A stretch of 64,000 nucleotides of DNA from Geothermobacter hydrogeniphilus. Lineage in GTDB: Bacteria; Desulfobacterota; Desulfuromonadia; Desulfuromonadales; Geothermobacteraceae. The position numbers were made by a program, and so were the translations under genes. Of this stretch, positions 53,936 to 63,633 are shown piece by piece (positions within the stretch are counted from its first letter, which is position 1; every line of letters starts with the position of its first letter). The DNA lies in contig NZ_NAAD01000001.1 in NCBI RefSeq assembly GCF_002093115.1, positions 62,001-126,000 on the forward strand, in the 5' to 3' direction. The notes under the pieces were generated by a model. That model saw only the letters and a list, made by a program, of their open reading frames with translations, was not told the DNA's origin and ran no database searches.

Positions 53936-56593
53936 ATGGCCTTTCGGAAACCTTTCATTTTGACGCTGGTGGTCTTTCTGCTGCTTGCCTGCGGGCAGCA
54001 GAGCAAGGAACAGTTGCTGCAGACCGGTGTTGAGCAGATGGCGCAAGGCAATGTGCGTGGTGCCATTGTTCTGTTCAGGAACGCTCTCGAAAAAGACGCC
54101 AACTTTTGTGCCGCCCGCTACCAGTTGGCCTCTGCCTACCTGAAAATCGGGAAATTCGATAAGGCCGAGAAGGAGCTCAGCAAGGTTGACCGGCAAAATC
54201 CGAATTTTCCCGACCTGCCCCTCAAGTTCGCCAGTCTCTACAACCGGACCAATCGTCCGAAACTTGCCATCCAGGCGTTGAAGGATTTTCACGCCGATCA
54301 TCCGCAGACGTCGGAAAGTCTCGACCTGCTCGGCCGCGCTCACGCGGTTGCGGGAGATTATGCGCGTGCGGAAAACTATTTCCGCCAGGCTCTGACCCTT
54401 GATCCGAACAACAATTCAGCCGCTCTTCACCTCGCCGGAAGTTTATGGAAAATGCAGCAGCCGGAACGCTCCCGGCAACTGTTGCAGGATCTTGCCGCCC
54501 GTTCCCCCGATTTCGAACCTGCCTGGCAGATGCTCGGCGATCTTGAAATCCGGACCGGCCATCCCGCCCGTGCCCTTGAGGTTTACCGCCAGTACGCAAC
54601 CACCCTGAAAGCGGATGCCGGCAGCCTTTTCATGCTCGGTATCCTGGAGCTGCAGGCGGGTGAACGGGGGGCGGCAAAAAAAGTGATCGGCGAATTGTCA
54701 AAAAGGTTTTCCCGAGATTATCGAACTGCGCTGCTGAACGGGTTGTTGCTCTACCGGCAGGAGAGGTACGACGATGCCGCACTCGATTTCTCCCGTTCAC
54801 TGCAACAACGAAAAACCCCGCTGGCCACCTGTTTTCTCGGACTCAGTCAGTTGCAGCAGGGCAAGCTTGAGCAGGCCGTCAGCAGCTTTCAGCAGGTTCT
54901 GAACCTGACCCCGGAATCGCAGCAGGCCCGCATTCTTCTGGCCATGACGTTTCTGCGCCAGAAACGGGTTGACGATGCTATCGATCAACTGCGTGCCACC
55001 CTTGAGAAATTTCCGGATAACGCCTGGGCCTACAATATTCTCGGCAGCGCGCTGATCGCCAGGGGAGAATTTCAGGCTGGGCTGGAAGCATTGGATGCTG
55101 CCCTGAGGATCGACCCGGAACTGGCCGAGGCTCATTTGAAAAAGGGTCTGTTCATGGTGGCCCGCGGTCAGGAAGACGAGGGTGGGGCAGAGCTTGTCAG
55201 GGCGGTTGCGGTGTCGCCCGATACCCTCGACAGTCGTCTGCTGCTGGGACAGTATTATCTGCGCCAGGAGAATTTTTCCGAGGCGGAAAAGGTTCTCGCT
55301 GCCGGCCTGCGGCAGAATCCCCGGGACGCGCTGATTTACAACGCGCTTTCCGCTGTTGCTTTTGCGCGCGGGAACAGTGGGCAGGGTGTTGACCTGCTGC
55401 GGAAGGCGATCGTCTCCAACCCCGATTTCGCCACCCCCTATCTCAATCTGGCCCGCTACTATTTTTCCTCCCGCCTGAACGAAAAAGCCGAACAGGTTCT
55501 TCGCCGGCTGCTCGAAAAAGTTCCCCGGCAGCGCCAGGGGACCATGCAGCTCGGCCTGTTGCTGGAGATGCGCGGTGATGAAGAGGCTGCACGAGATCTT
55601 TATCAGACGGTTGCCGATGACGGTTGGCCGGAAGGATTTGTCGCCCTGGCGCAACTCCGTGTCGGTCACCGGGACCGGGCCGGCGCGATACGGATTCTTG
55701 CCAAGGCCCCTCTGCGGGGACGTGCCGATCTTCCCGGGCAGGCGATGCTCGCGCGGCTCTACCTGGAGATCGGACAATCCGATTCCGCGATTCAGGTGTT
55801 TCACGCGATGGAGGCTCTGGTTCCAGGAAGCGGTTATCCGCAAATTGTCAGGTTGTGGCTGGCGGACGGTCAGAAGGGGCGGGCGTTTGATCTCGCTGAT
55901 CGGGTTGTTCGCGACAATCCGGACAGCCCCTACGGTTATGTTCTGAAAAGTCGCATCCATCTGTTCCTTGGTGACGCGAAGGCTGCCGGGCGGGATATCG
56001 CCGCCGGGCTGGAGGCTGTTCCCGGCAATCTGGTCTTGCGGATGAAGGCGGCGGAGATGCTTGGACGGGACGGGGATGAACCCGCGGCATTTCGCGAATA
56101 TGAGGCCCTCTGGAAACAGCAGCCCGATTTCATCCCGGCCGGATTTGCCGTCGCCGCCTACAACGATCAGCACGGTCGCAAAAAAAGCGCTCTGGAACTC
56201 TATCGTAAAATTCTGGAACGGTCTCCGAACTATACCCCTGTGCTCAATAACCTCGCCTACCTGCTGGTCAACAATTATGACAATGATCGCGAGGCGTTCG
56301 ACCTGGTGCTGCGTGCTTATCGAAACGAGCCGCAGAACCCGGCGGTGCTGGACACACTTGGTTACGTTCTGCTGAAAAAGGGGCAGGTGAAAGAGTCGAT
56401 TGCCGTTCTTGAGAAAGCGTATCGAACCGATGCGGAGAACAAAACCATCGGTCTGCATCTGGCGGACGCCTACCGTACTGCCGGGAATTACGTTCAGGCA
56501 CGAAATATTCTGCGGCCGCTGGCCGCGGATGAAAAATTCGCCGAGGTCGGCGAGGTGAGGAAAATGCTGGCGCAGCTTGAGAAGGCTCAATGA
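53936..56593 (+). CDS. prsT: XrtA/PEP-CTERM system TPR-repeat lipoprotein
   Basis: The 885-residue protein has a lipoprotein signal (LTLVVFLLLACGQ) and an array of about 20 tetratricopeptide repeats (for example GAIVLFRNALEKDANFCAAR, then AENYFRQALTLDPNNNSA). It matches the PEP-CTERM-system TPR lipoprotein PrsT in size and layout. PrsT is thought to help assemble or export the polysaccharide at the outer membrane. The ATG has a strong AGGGGGGAG ribosome site. It starts the XrtA-type operon, with the sugar transferase gene just downstream. Confidence 0.9.
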   Translation: MAFRKPFILTLVVFLLLACGQQSKEQLLQTGVEQMAQGNVRGAIVLFRNALEKDANFCAARYQLASAYLKIGKFDKAEKELSKVDRQNPNFPDLPLKFASLYNRTNRPKLAIQALKDFHADHPQTSESLDLLGRAHAVAGDYARAENYFRQALTLDPNNNSAALHLAGSLWKMQQPERSRQLLQDLAARSPDFEPAWQMLGDLEIRTGHPARALEVYRQYATTLKADAGSLFMLGILELQAGERGAAKKVIGELSKRFSRDYRTALLNGLLLYRQERYDDAALDFSRSLQQRKTPLATCFLGLSQLQQGKLEQAVSSFQQVLNLTPESQQARILLAMTFLRQKRVDDAIDQLRATLEKFPDNAWAYNILGSALIARGEFQAGLEALDAALRIDPELAEAHLKKGLFMVARGQEDEGGAELVRAVAVSPDTLDSRLLLGQYYLRQENFSEAEKVLAAGLRQNPRDALIYNALSAVAFARGNSGQGVDLLRKAIVSNPDFATPYLNLARYYFSSRLNEKAEQVLRRLLEKVPRQRQGTMQLGLLLEMRGDEEAARDLYQTVADDGWPEGFVALAQLRVGHRDRAGAIRILAKAPLRGRADLPGQAMLARLYLEIGQSDSAIQVFHAMEALVPGSGYPQIVRLWLADGQKGRAFDLADRVVRDNPDSPYGYVLKSRIHLFLGDAKAAGRDIAAGLEAVPGNLVLRMKAAEMLGRDGDEPAAFREYEALWKQQPDFIPAGFAVAAYNDQHGRKKSALELYRKILERSPNYTPVLNNLAYLLVNNYDNDREAFDLVLRAYRNEPQNPAVLDTLGYVLLKKGQVKESIAVLEKAYRTDAENKTIGLHLADAYRTAGNYVQARNILRPLAADEKFAEVGEVRKMLAQLEKAQ

Positions 56594-56666
56594 ATTCAAT
56601 GACGGTTATCAACGCGGATTCCCGCGGGTTGCGGAAATATTCCGCGACGGAAGGTACGGGGGCACT

Positions 56667-58031
56667 ATGAAGAAGCCGAATCTTATTCTGGCAGGTGGAG
56701 ATTTTCTCCTGGCGGCACTTATTCCGGCATTGGTGGGGATGTTTCTCGCCATGCGATCGGGGGGCGGCATGCCGGTGTCTTTTTCGCACGGCCTGGGCCA
56801 GAGCCTGGTTTTCGGGTTGGCGGTCGTTTTTTCCACCTACTTTGCCGAACTCTACCGGGGGGACCGACGGTTCAGGTGGAAAGAGACCTGTGTCCGGATC
56901 CTGATCGCCGGTCTGATGGCGTTTCTGATCCTGCTGCTCTTCTATGCCGTGACTCCCCAGTCGCAGTGGCTGCCGGGGCAGCTTGTCCTGGTGCTGGCCG
57001 GTGTCGGTCTGGCCCAGCTTCTGTGGCACTACCGATACCCGATTCTTTTGCGCTTCCCCTGGATATCCCAGAACGTGATGGTTCTCGGGACCGGGGCCCG
57101 CGCCCGTGAAGTGGCCGGTTTGATCGACGGTGAGCAGAACCCGTTTGTTTTCAAGGGCTATATTCACCCGGAAAATGTTGTTGATGAGAGCGCTGAAGAA
57201 AGTGTCTGTTGCAAGATGGAGAAGCTGAAGGAGCTGATTCGCCGCAACCAGGTGAAAAAGCTGGTTCTTGCCCTGACCGAAAGACGGGGCGTGCTGCCGG
57301 TCGGCGATATTCTCTGGTGTAAATTGCACGGTGTCGAGGTTATCGACTCGGTCACCTTCTATGAAAAGGTGACCGGTAAGTTGAAACTTGAGGATATCAC
57401 CCCGAGCTGGTTCATCTTCTCCGACGGGTTCTGCGTCACCCGCTACGTGCTGTGGCAGAAACGCATGTTTTCGATCCTGCTTTCAGGAGTCGGGATCCTG
57501 CTGGCACTGCCGATCTTCCCCCTGGTGGCGCTCCTGATCAAGCTCGAGTCCCCGGGGCCGGTTTTCTTCTGCCAGGAGCGGGTCGGATTCGGCGGCCGGG
57601 TTTTCCGAACCTTCAAGTTCCGCACCATGCGCCAGGATGCCGAACAGGAGACCGGAGCGGTCTGGGCGCAGAGCAATGACCCGAGAATTACCCGTGTCGG
57701 CCGCTTCCTGCGAAAATCCCGTATCGATGAAATTCCCCAGTTGTTCAATGTCTTCAAGGGGGATATGAGCTTTGTCGGTCCCCGTCCGGAGCGGCCCGAG
57801 TTTGTCGCCATGCTCACCCGCAAGATTCCCTACTATGGCAGCCGGCATGCCGTCAAGCCGGGTCTGACCGGTTGGGCCCAGGTCAAGTATCCCTACGGGG
57901 CATCGGTCGAAGACGCCCTGGAAAAGCTTCGCTACGATCTTTATTACATCAAGAATTATTCGCCGTTTCTTGACATCGTCATCGTTCTGGAGACGGTCAA
58001 GGTGGTCCTTTTCGCCCGTGGGAGCCGATAG
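56667..58031 (+). CDS. XrtA-associated sugar transferase (undecaprenyl-phosphate hexose transferase)
   Basis: The protein, about 454 residues, has N-terminal membrane segments, a middle CoA-binding-like region (VMVLGTGARAREVAG), and a C-terminal bacterial sugar transferase domain (FRTFKFRTMRQDAE, RKSRIDEIPQLFNV, MSFVGPRPERPEF). It links the first sugar to undecaprenyl phosphate. The ATG at 56667 gives a hydrophobic N-terminus expected for the family; longer frames overlap the upstream gene. It sits in the usual place in an XrtA locus. Confidence 0.92.
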   Translation: MKKPNLILAGGDFLLAALIPALVGMFLAMRSGGGMPVSFSHGLGQSLVFGLAVVFSTYFAELYRGDRRFRWKETCVRILIAGLMAFLILLLFYAVTPQSQWLPGQLVLVLAGVGLAQLLWHYRYPILLRFPWISQNVMVLGTGARAREVAGLIDGEQNPFVFKGYIHPENVVDESAEESVCCKMEKLKELIRRNQVKKLVLALTERRGVLPVGDILWCKLHGVEVIDSVTFYEKVTGKLKLEDITPSWFIFSDGFCVTRYVLWQKRMFSILLSGVGILLALPIFPLVALLIKLESPGPVFFCQERVGFGGRVFRTFKFRTMRQDAEQETGAVWAQSNDPRITRVGRFLRKSRIDEIPQLFNVFKGDMSFVGPRPERPEFVAMLTRKIPYYGSRHAVKPGLTGWAQVKYPYGASVEDALEKLRYDLYYIKNYSPFLDIVIVLETVKVVLFARGSR

Positions 58032-58033
58032 TC

Positions 58034-58858
58034 ATGAAACGATTATTCACATTCCTGTCCTGCATGTTGCTGACGTTCCTCGTCGTCGCCGCACCGGCCC
58101 TTGCGGGAGACTACCTTATCGGCGACGGGGATGTGTTGTCCATCTCGGTCTGGGGAGTTGAAAACCTCAGTAGTGACGTGGTGGTGCGTCCGGACGGGAA
58201 AATATCGATTCCGGCCGCGGGTGATGTCGAAGCGTCGGGTCTTTCTCCTACGCAACTGGGAAAAGAGCTGGAGAAAAAACTTTCAGCGCTGGTCAAAAAA
58301 CCGTTGGTCACAGTGACCGTCAACACGGTGACCAACAACCGGGTTTACGTTTCCGGGGGAGGAGTGCCGGCCGAGGTGGTTCAGCTGCCGGGACGGACCT
58401 CGCTTTTCAAGTTTCTCTGTCGTTTCGGTGACCTGACCGGCGCGGATTTGAAACGTGCCTGGCTGATGCGTGACGGGAAACGGGTGCCGGTAGCGATGGA
58501 TGCCCTGTTTGTCGACGGGGATCTGTCCCAGGACCTGGTCCTGCAGCCCGAAGACATCCTGTTTATTCCTCCCAACGAGATAAACAAGGTTTATGTCGTC
58601 GGCGCGGTCAAGGAGCCGAAGTTCATCATTTACCGGCCCGGGCTTAAAGTGCTCGACGCCATCCTTGAGGCCGGTGGATTTTCGGACTATGCCGACCGCA
58701 GCAGGGTGGATGTGCTGCGCAGCAATTCGGCCCGGCTGGGAGACAAGGCCAATGCCATCGAGGTCAATATCAAAGATCTTATCGACAACCGCCGTTTCGA
58801 TCTGAATCTGGCCCTTAAACCGGGTGACTATGTCACGGTCAAGGAAAGCATGTTCTGA
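58034..58858 (+). CDS. Polysaccharide export protein (Wza-like, XrtA system)
   Basis: It has a signal peptide (LLTFLVVAAPALA), the Poly_export domain (DYLIGDGDVLSISVWG, VVRPDGKISIP), and SLBB-like domains (VYVVGAVKEPKFIIYR). Such proteins form the periplasmic-to-outer-membrane channel for polysaccharide. At 274 residues it is within the range of the XrtA export family. It begins 2 bases after the sugar transferase stop, so translation is tightly coupled. Confidence 0.93.
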   Translation: MKRLFTFLSCMLLTFLVVAAPALAGDYLIGDGDVLSISVWGVENLSSDVVVRPDGKISIPAAGDVEASGLSPTQLGKELEKKLSALVKKPLVTVTVNTVTNNRVYVSGGGVPAEVVQLPGRTSLFKFLCRFGDLTGADLKRAWLMRDGKRVPVAMDALFVDGDLSQDLVLQPEDILFIPPNEINKVYVVGAVKEPKFIIYRPGLKVLDAILEAGGFSDYADRSRVDVLRSNSARLGDKANAIEVNIKDLIDNRRFDLNLALKPGDYVTVKESMF

Positions 58859-58861
58859 GCC

Positions 58862-60355
58862 ATGAAAGAACTTTTTCGCTATCTTGAAATGATTTATGAG
58901 CGCCGGACGCTGTTCGTCCTGACGACGATCCTCGCCACCGTTGTTTTCATCTGCGGCAGTTATCTTCTGCCCCGTAAGTACGAGGCAGACAGTACTGTTT
59001 TTATTGAAAAAAGTGTGATCAACAACCTGGTCAAGGGATTGGCGATCACGCCGGATATGGATGACCGGATCCGGGTTCTCAAATACGCGCTGCTGAGTCG
59101 CGGCCTGATCACCCGGGTCCTGAAAGACCTGGATATGGATACGCTCCATCCGGATGCCGGGGATTTTCAGGGACTGGTTTCAAGCCTGCAGGTGCGGACC
59201 AAGATCGAGGTGAAGGGAAAAGACCTGTTTACCGTATCACTGGTCGACCGGGACCCGAAGTTCGCCCAGCAGTATGTCAATCGTCTTGTCAGCGCCTATG
59301 TCGAGGAGAACCTCTCGGGGAAACGAGAGGAAACCTACGGCGCCAACCGGTTTCTGCAGGATCAGCTGACCCATTTCAAGAAAAAGCTGGATACCGCGGA
59401 GGACGCGATTATCGCCTTCCGGAAAAAACAGGGGATCTTTCTCTCCCAGGATGAAGCCGGCAGCCTTGCCGATCTCAAGGATTATCAGAAACAGATCGAG
59501 CAGATCGGCATTCAGCTCAACACTCTCAAGGCCAGGAAAACCAAACTGGCGGGACAGATGCGCAGCCTGGAGCCGACCATCGCGGTCTTCAGCGAAAAAC
59601 AGCGTGATGACCGGATCAGTTTCCTGGAGGCACGGCTGCAGCAGCTGTTGTTGACCTATACCGAAAATTACCCGGATGTCGTGCGCCTGAAGGCGGAGAT
59701 GGAAGATCTGAAAGCCCGGGACGCGATTGTAGACGTCAAGGAACCGGTCAAGTCGCAAATGATGGTCAGCAACCCGGTCTACCAGGATGTTCAGCAGAAA
59801 ATGCTGGCCATTGAGGCTGAAATCGGCGCCTTGACCAGCCATCGAAAAAGCCTGCGGAAGATCATCGCCGACCGCAAGGCCGCCCTGCAGAATGTCCCGG
59901 TGAGCAGGAAAAAACTGGCGGTCTTGACCCAGGAACGGGATTCCTACCGGAAAATTTACCAGGAGCTGCTGCTGCGGCTCGGCCAGGCCGAGGTTTCGAA
60001 GCAGATGGAGATCGGTGACAAGGCCACCACGTTCAGGATTGTCGATCCGGCCTATCTGCCGACCCGACCGATTTTCCCCAATCGGATCAAGATGATCTTG
60101 CTGGCGGTCTGTGCCGCAATCGGCGTCGGTGCCGGGCTGGTGATTCTGCTTGAGAGCCTGAAAGGAGCGATTCGCTCAGCCGATGAGCTGACCCTTGCCG
60201 GGCTGCCGATCATCGGCGTGATCCCGATCATTGTCGACAGTGAGTCGCAGACGGCCCTGGTTCGCGGCAACAGGATACTGGGTATGGTGGTCGTTCTTTA
60301 TTTTGCCGGAATCGCGACCGTTCTGGCCTGTGAAATGTTTCTTCCCCGGGGTTGA
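58862..60355 (+). CDS. Chain-length determinant / Wzz-like protein (XrtA system)
   Basis: The 497-residue inner-membrane protein has one segment near residues 17-35, a large coiled-coil periplasmic part, and C-terminal segments near 415-435 and 475-493. It has the Wzz start (FRYLEMIYERRTLFVLTT) and the YLPTRPIFPNRIKM motif. It controls polymer length and pairs with the tyrosine kinase encoded next. It overlaps the start region of the kinase. The PEP-CTERM chain-length family has this size. Confidence 0.93.
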   Translation: MKELFRYLEMIYERRTLFVLTTILATVVFICGSYLLPRKYEADSTVFIEKSVINNLVKGLAITPDMDDRIRVLKYALLSRGLITRVLKDLDMDTLHPDAGDFQGLVSSLQVRTKIEVKGKDLFTVSLVDRDPKFAQQYVNRLVSAYVEENLSGKREETYGANRFLQDQLTHFKKKLDTAEDAIIAFRKKQGIFLSQDEAGSLADLKDYQKQIEQIGIQLNTLKARKTKLAGQMRSLEPTIAVFSEKQRDDRISFLEARLQQLLLTYTENYPDVVRLKAEMEDLKARDAIVDVKEPVKSQMMVSNPVYQDVQQKMLAIEAEIGALTSHRKSLRKIIADRKAALQNVPVSRKKLAVLTQERDSYRKIYQELLLRLGQAEVSKQMEIGDKATTFRIVDPAYLPTRPIFPNRIKMILLAVCAAIGVGAGLVILLESLKGAIRSADELTLAGLPIIGVIPIIVDSESQTALVRGNRILGMVVVLYFAGIATVLACEMFLPRG

Positions 60356-60372
60356 AGAAAGGCGCGGATGTT

Positions 60373-61182
60373 ATGAGTCGAATCGACAGGGCCATCGAGA
60401 TTGCCGCCGACATTCAGGCACGCAGGGTTCCCGAGTCCGCCGGCAGCAGGGTCGCCGCGGAACGGACCGCGGATCGGGTGGGTTGCTATCCGGTGGTTGC
60501 TCCGATTCAGGTTGAATCCGAGTGGCTGGTCGCGCTGCATCAGCCGAACGGGGTCGTTGCCGAAGAATACAAGAAACTGATGACCCAGATCCTGCAGACG
60601 ATGAGCGAGGGAGCGTGTCGGAACAGCCTGCTGATCACCAGTTCCGTGACCGGCGAAGGGAAATCCCTGACCGCGGCCAACCTGGCGCTTTCCCTGGCGC
60701 GGCAACTTGATCACAGCGTGCTGCTGATTGATGCCGACCTGCGGCGGCCTCACCTGCATGAAGTCTTCGGTATCAGGCAGAGTCCGGGGCTGGTGGAATG
60801 TCTCGCCGGGGAGGCTGATCTTGCCGAGGCCATGGTACACACCGGGCTTGGCAAACTGGCCATCCTGCCGGCCGGTACGCCCTCCGCCAACCCCCAGGAA
60901 CTGATTTCCTCCCACCAGATGAAAGCATTCGTCGAAGAGATCAAACAGCGCTACCGGGACCGTTACGTGGTGTTCGACAGCCCGCCGGTGCTTCCCTTCG
61001 CCGACGCGACGATTCTCGGACCGCTGGTGGACGGCGTTCTCTACGTGGTGCGGGAGAAAGTGGCCAATATCGTCGAGGTTAGGGAGGGACTGGAGCAGCT
61101 GCGGGGAAGCCAGATCCTGGGAACGGTCTACAACTGTGCCGCAAGCCTGAAACGTCCGGGGTATGGAGGCTATGGCTATTGA
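60373..61182 (+). CDS. XrtA-associated tyrosine autokinase
   Basis: The 269-residue cytoplasmic kinase has Walker A VTGEGKSLTAANLA, Walker A' LLIDADLRRP and Walker B VVFDSPP. The C-terminus is Tyr-rich (YGGYGY), the usual autophosphorylation tail of BY-kinases. It regulates the upstream Wzz-like protein. The ATG at 60373 is preferred; a TTG 21 bases upstream overlaps the previous gene. It is one of the most typical genes of this locus. Confidence 0.93.
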   Translation: MSRIDRAIEIAADIQARRVPESAGSRVAAERTADRVGCYPVVAPIQVESEWLVALHQPNGVVAEEYKKLMTQILQTMSEGACRNSLLITSSVTGEGKSLTAANLALSLARQLDHSVLLIDADLRRPHLHEVFGIRQSPGLVECLAGEADLAEAMVHTGLGKLAILPAGTPSANPQELISSHQMKAFVEEIKQRYRDRYVVFDSPPVLPFADATILGPLVDGVLYVVREKVANIVEVREGLEQLRGSQILGTVYNCAASLKRPGYGGYGY

Positions 61183-61183
61183 C

Positions 61184-62464
61184 ATGAAACGATCCGGTTG
61201 CCGCTGGGGACTGTTTCTGGGCTGCCTGATGACGGCTGTCATCGGCGTGCTGCCGGACAGCACGGCCGAGGCCCGCATGTCGGTGGCCTCCAGCATCACC
61301 CTGCGCGAGGAATACACCGACAATGTTTTTCTCGACCCGTTTCGTGAGCAGGACGATCTGATCAGCACCCTTGCCCCGTCTTTGATCCTGGGGCTGGACA
61401 ATCGGCTGGTGACCGGGGAGCTGACCTATGGACTCGAATTCAGGAAATATCTGGATCACGACGGCCTGGACGAAACCGCTCTGAAGGATATTCAGCGCGG
61501 CCAGATGGACCTGATACTGTTGCCGACGGGAGATTTTTCCATCCTCGCCCATGGCATTATTGACCGGGTTGTGATCGATGACCGTCGTGAAATCTCCGAC
61601 CGCACCAGCCTGGTGAACAAGACCAACCGTTCCCTGGTCAGGCTTCGGCCCCAGTATCGGCGCAACTTCACGCCGACCCTGACGGGGGAACTGGCCTTCC
61701 CTTTCGACAAGACCAGGTATGAATCGTCCGCCGGGGACGATACCCAGGGATATGGTGTCGAGTTGCTGATCGAGAAGAGCCTGAGCCCGCGGCTGAACAG
61801 TGACCTGAAAGGGATCTGGAGCCGGCAGAAGGCCGACCTGACCGAGGACTACAAACGTCTTGACCTGACGCTCGGCTGTCGTTGGAATCCCAATCCGGTT
61901 TGGGGGCTGAGTGCCCGGGGAGGCGCCATTCAACTCGATTATGACCATCGTGACGCCGCCGTCTACGGTCTGGGAACGCTGGAGTTGACCTTTGGCGAGT
62001 CGAAACCATGGCAGCTGGTTCTGCTCGGCAGCCAGGACTATCTGCAGTCTGCCGATGACGGCCTGAAAAGAAGACGCAACGCTGAACTGAGACTGGTGCG
62101 GGAGGCTCGGCTGAGCGGCGAGCTGGTTTTTTACCAGCTGCTCGACAATTTCCAGGCGGTCGACCGGGAAGACCGCTATTACGGTGGCCGGATGCAGGTC
62201 GGTTACCATTTCAGCCGAGCCCTGGAAGGCAGTCTCAGGGGACATTACCGGTACCAGAAATATCTGCCCGAAAATGAACGCGGTCATCGTTATGGCGGCG
62301 GCGGTGAACTTGCCTTTTCGGGGAAGATCTATCGCGTCGCCGTCGGCTATACCTACACGGAGAACACGTCGTCAATTTCAACCAACAGTTACCGTGAAAA
62401 CCTGGTTTACCTGGAAGGCAGCCTGACGTTCGGAACCCGTCCCCCGGCCCGTGGAGAGAAATGA
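61184..62464 (+). CDS. Outer-membrane beta-barrel-like protein of the XrtA locus
   Basis: This 426-residue protein has a signal peptide (CLMTAVIGVLPDSTAEA) and a mature part of repeated amphipathic strands, many with aromatic ends (GELTYGLEFRKYL, GGRMQVGYHFSR, RVAVGYTYTE), as in outer-membrane barrels. It matches the uncharacterised TIGR03016-type protein that sits here in XrtA loci. The start ATG follows the previous stop by one base; an upstream in-frame ATG would overlap the kinase gene. It may form the exit pore. Confidence 0.82.
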   Translation: MKRSGCRWGLFLGCLMTAVIGVLPDSTAEARMSVASSITLREEYTDNVFLDPFREQDDLISTLAPSLILGLDNRLVTGELTYGLEFRKYLDHDGLDETALKDIQRGQMDLILLPTGDFSILAHGIIDRVVIDDRREISDRTSLVNKTNRSLVRLRPQYRRNFTPTLTGELAFPFDKTRYESSAGDDTQGYGVELLIEKSLSPRLNSDLKGIWSRQKADLTEDYKRLDLTLGCRWNPNPVWGLSARGGAIQLDYDHRDAAVYGLGTLELTFGESKPWQLVLLGSQDYLQSADDGLKRRRNAELRLVREARLSGELVFYQLLDNFQAVDREDRYYGGRMQVGYHFSRALEGSLRGHYRYQKYLPENERGHRYGGGGELAFSGKIYRVAVGYTYTENTSSISTNSYRENLVYLEGSLTFGTRPPARGEK

Positions 62465-63609
62465 TGTATGAGCAGTTTTTTCACCTGCAGTGCAAGCCCT
62501 TTGAACTGGTGCCCAATCCGGCTTTTTTCTACCTCAGCCGGACCCATCGCAAAGCGCTCAGTTATCTCGAATACGGCATTCGGGAACGGGCCGGTTTCGT
62601 GTTGTTGACGGGAGAAGTCGGTTCCGGCAAGACCACCCTGATTCACAATATTCTCAGTCGGCTTGAGGGGGAAATCGTCACCGCGCGGGTGTTCAACACC
62701 CGTGTCGATCCGACCCAGTTGCTGACCATGATCAACGAGGACTTCGGGCTGTCGGTTGAGAACCGGCAGAAAATCGACCTGTTGCGTGATCTCAACGAAT
62801 TCCTGGTTTCTCAGTACGCTGAACGCCGGCAACCGGTGTTGATCATTGACGAGGCGCAGAATCTGTCTCCCGACAGTCTCGAAGAAATACGCCTGCTTTC
62901 CAACCTGGAGGCGGTCGACCGAAAATTGCTGCAGATCGTTCTGGTCGGCCAGCCTGAGCTGAAGACCATCATCCGCCGTCCCGAACTCAGGCAATTGCGC
63001 CAGCGGATCAACATCAGCTGTCACCTCGGACCGCTCAACGAGAAGGAAACGGAAGAATATTTTTTCCACCGGCTGGAGTGCGCCGGCAACGCCGCCGCGG
63101 TCACCCTGCCGGGCGGTGCCTTCAGCCGCATTCATCGGCGTACCGACGGGTTGCCGCGTCTGGTGAATATTGTCGGGGATTATCTGTTGCTGGCCGCCTT
63201 TACCGAGGGGGACGCCGATCTCAACATCGAACTGATCGACGAGGTTCTTGCCGACCTGGCGGACGGTGTGACTTTTGCCGGTTCCTGCGAGTGTGTTGCC
63301 GGAACGGTTGATGCCGATGACTGTCATAACCGCCTGAACACCCTGGAAAAAATGATTGGAAAGTCGGAGAACGCTGACAGGGAGCGGGGCTCGATTCAGG
63401 AAAGATTGCTGAAACACGAAAATATCCTTCGCAAGGTCATCTCCGGGCAACGGGAACAGCTGGCCGGACTGCACACCGAGCTGGAAAAAGTCTGTCTGCG
63501 CATGGAAGGAATCGAGGACCGGCTCGACCGGGTGCTGAAACTCCAGGACCGGGAACGGGGCGCGCACAAGGATCGTGCCCGGACATTACTGGCCAAATTA
63601 AGCGGTTGA
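62461..63609 (+). CDS. XrtA-associated ExeA-like AAA ATPase
   Basis: The 382-residue ATPase has Walker A GEVGSGKTT, Walker B LIIDEAQN, the sensor region VLVGQPEL and LRQRI. A C-terminal coiled-coil stretch (about the last 90 residues) is extra compared with the ExeA-like ATPase in the che operon. It resembles the TIGR03015 XrtA ATPase. The start overlaps the previous stop by ATGATG. Such ATPases may energise the export complex. Confidence 0.92.
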   Translation: MMYEQFFHLQCKPFELVPNPAFFYLSRTHRKALSYLEYGIRERAGFVLLTGEVGSGKTTLIHNILSRLEGEIVTARVFNTRVDPTQLLTMINEDFGLSVENRQKIDLLRDLNEFLVSQYAERRQPVLIIDEAQNLSPDSLEEIRLLSNLEAVDRKLLQIVLVGQPELKTIIRRPELRQLRQRINISCHLGPLNEKETEEYFFHRLECAGNAAAVTLPGGAFSRIHRRTDGLPRLVNIVGDYLLLAAFTEGDADLNIELIDEVLADLADGVTFAGSCECVAGTVDADDCHNRLNTLEKMIGKSENADRERGSIQERLLKHENILRKVISGQREQLAGLHTELEKVCLRMEGIEDRLDRVLKLQDRERGAHKDRARTLLAKLSG

Positions 63610-63633
63610 GCGGCGTCGACAGGCGGAGGAACC

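Noticed and set aside
53687-54343. Minus-strand open frame opposite prsT
   Set aside because: It is antisense to the TPR lipoprotein and its translation shows no family features.
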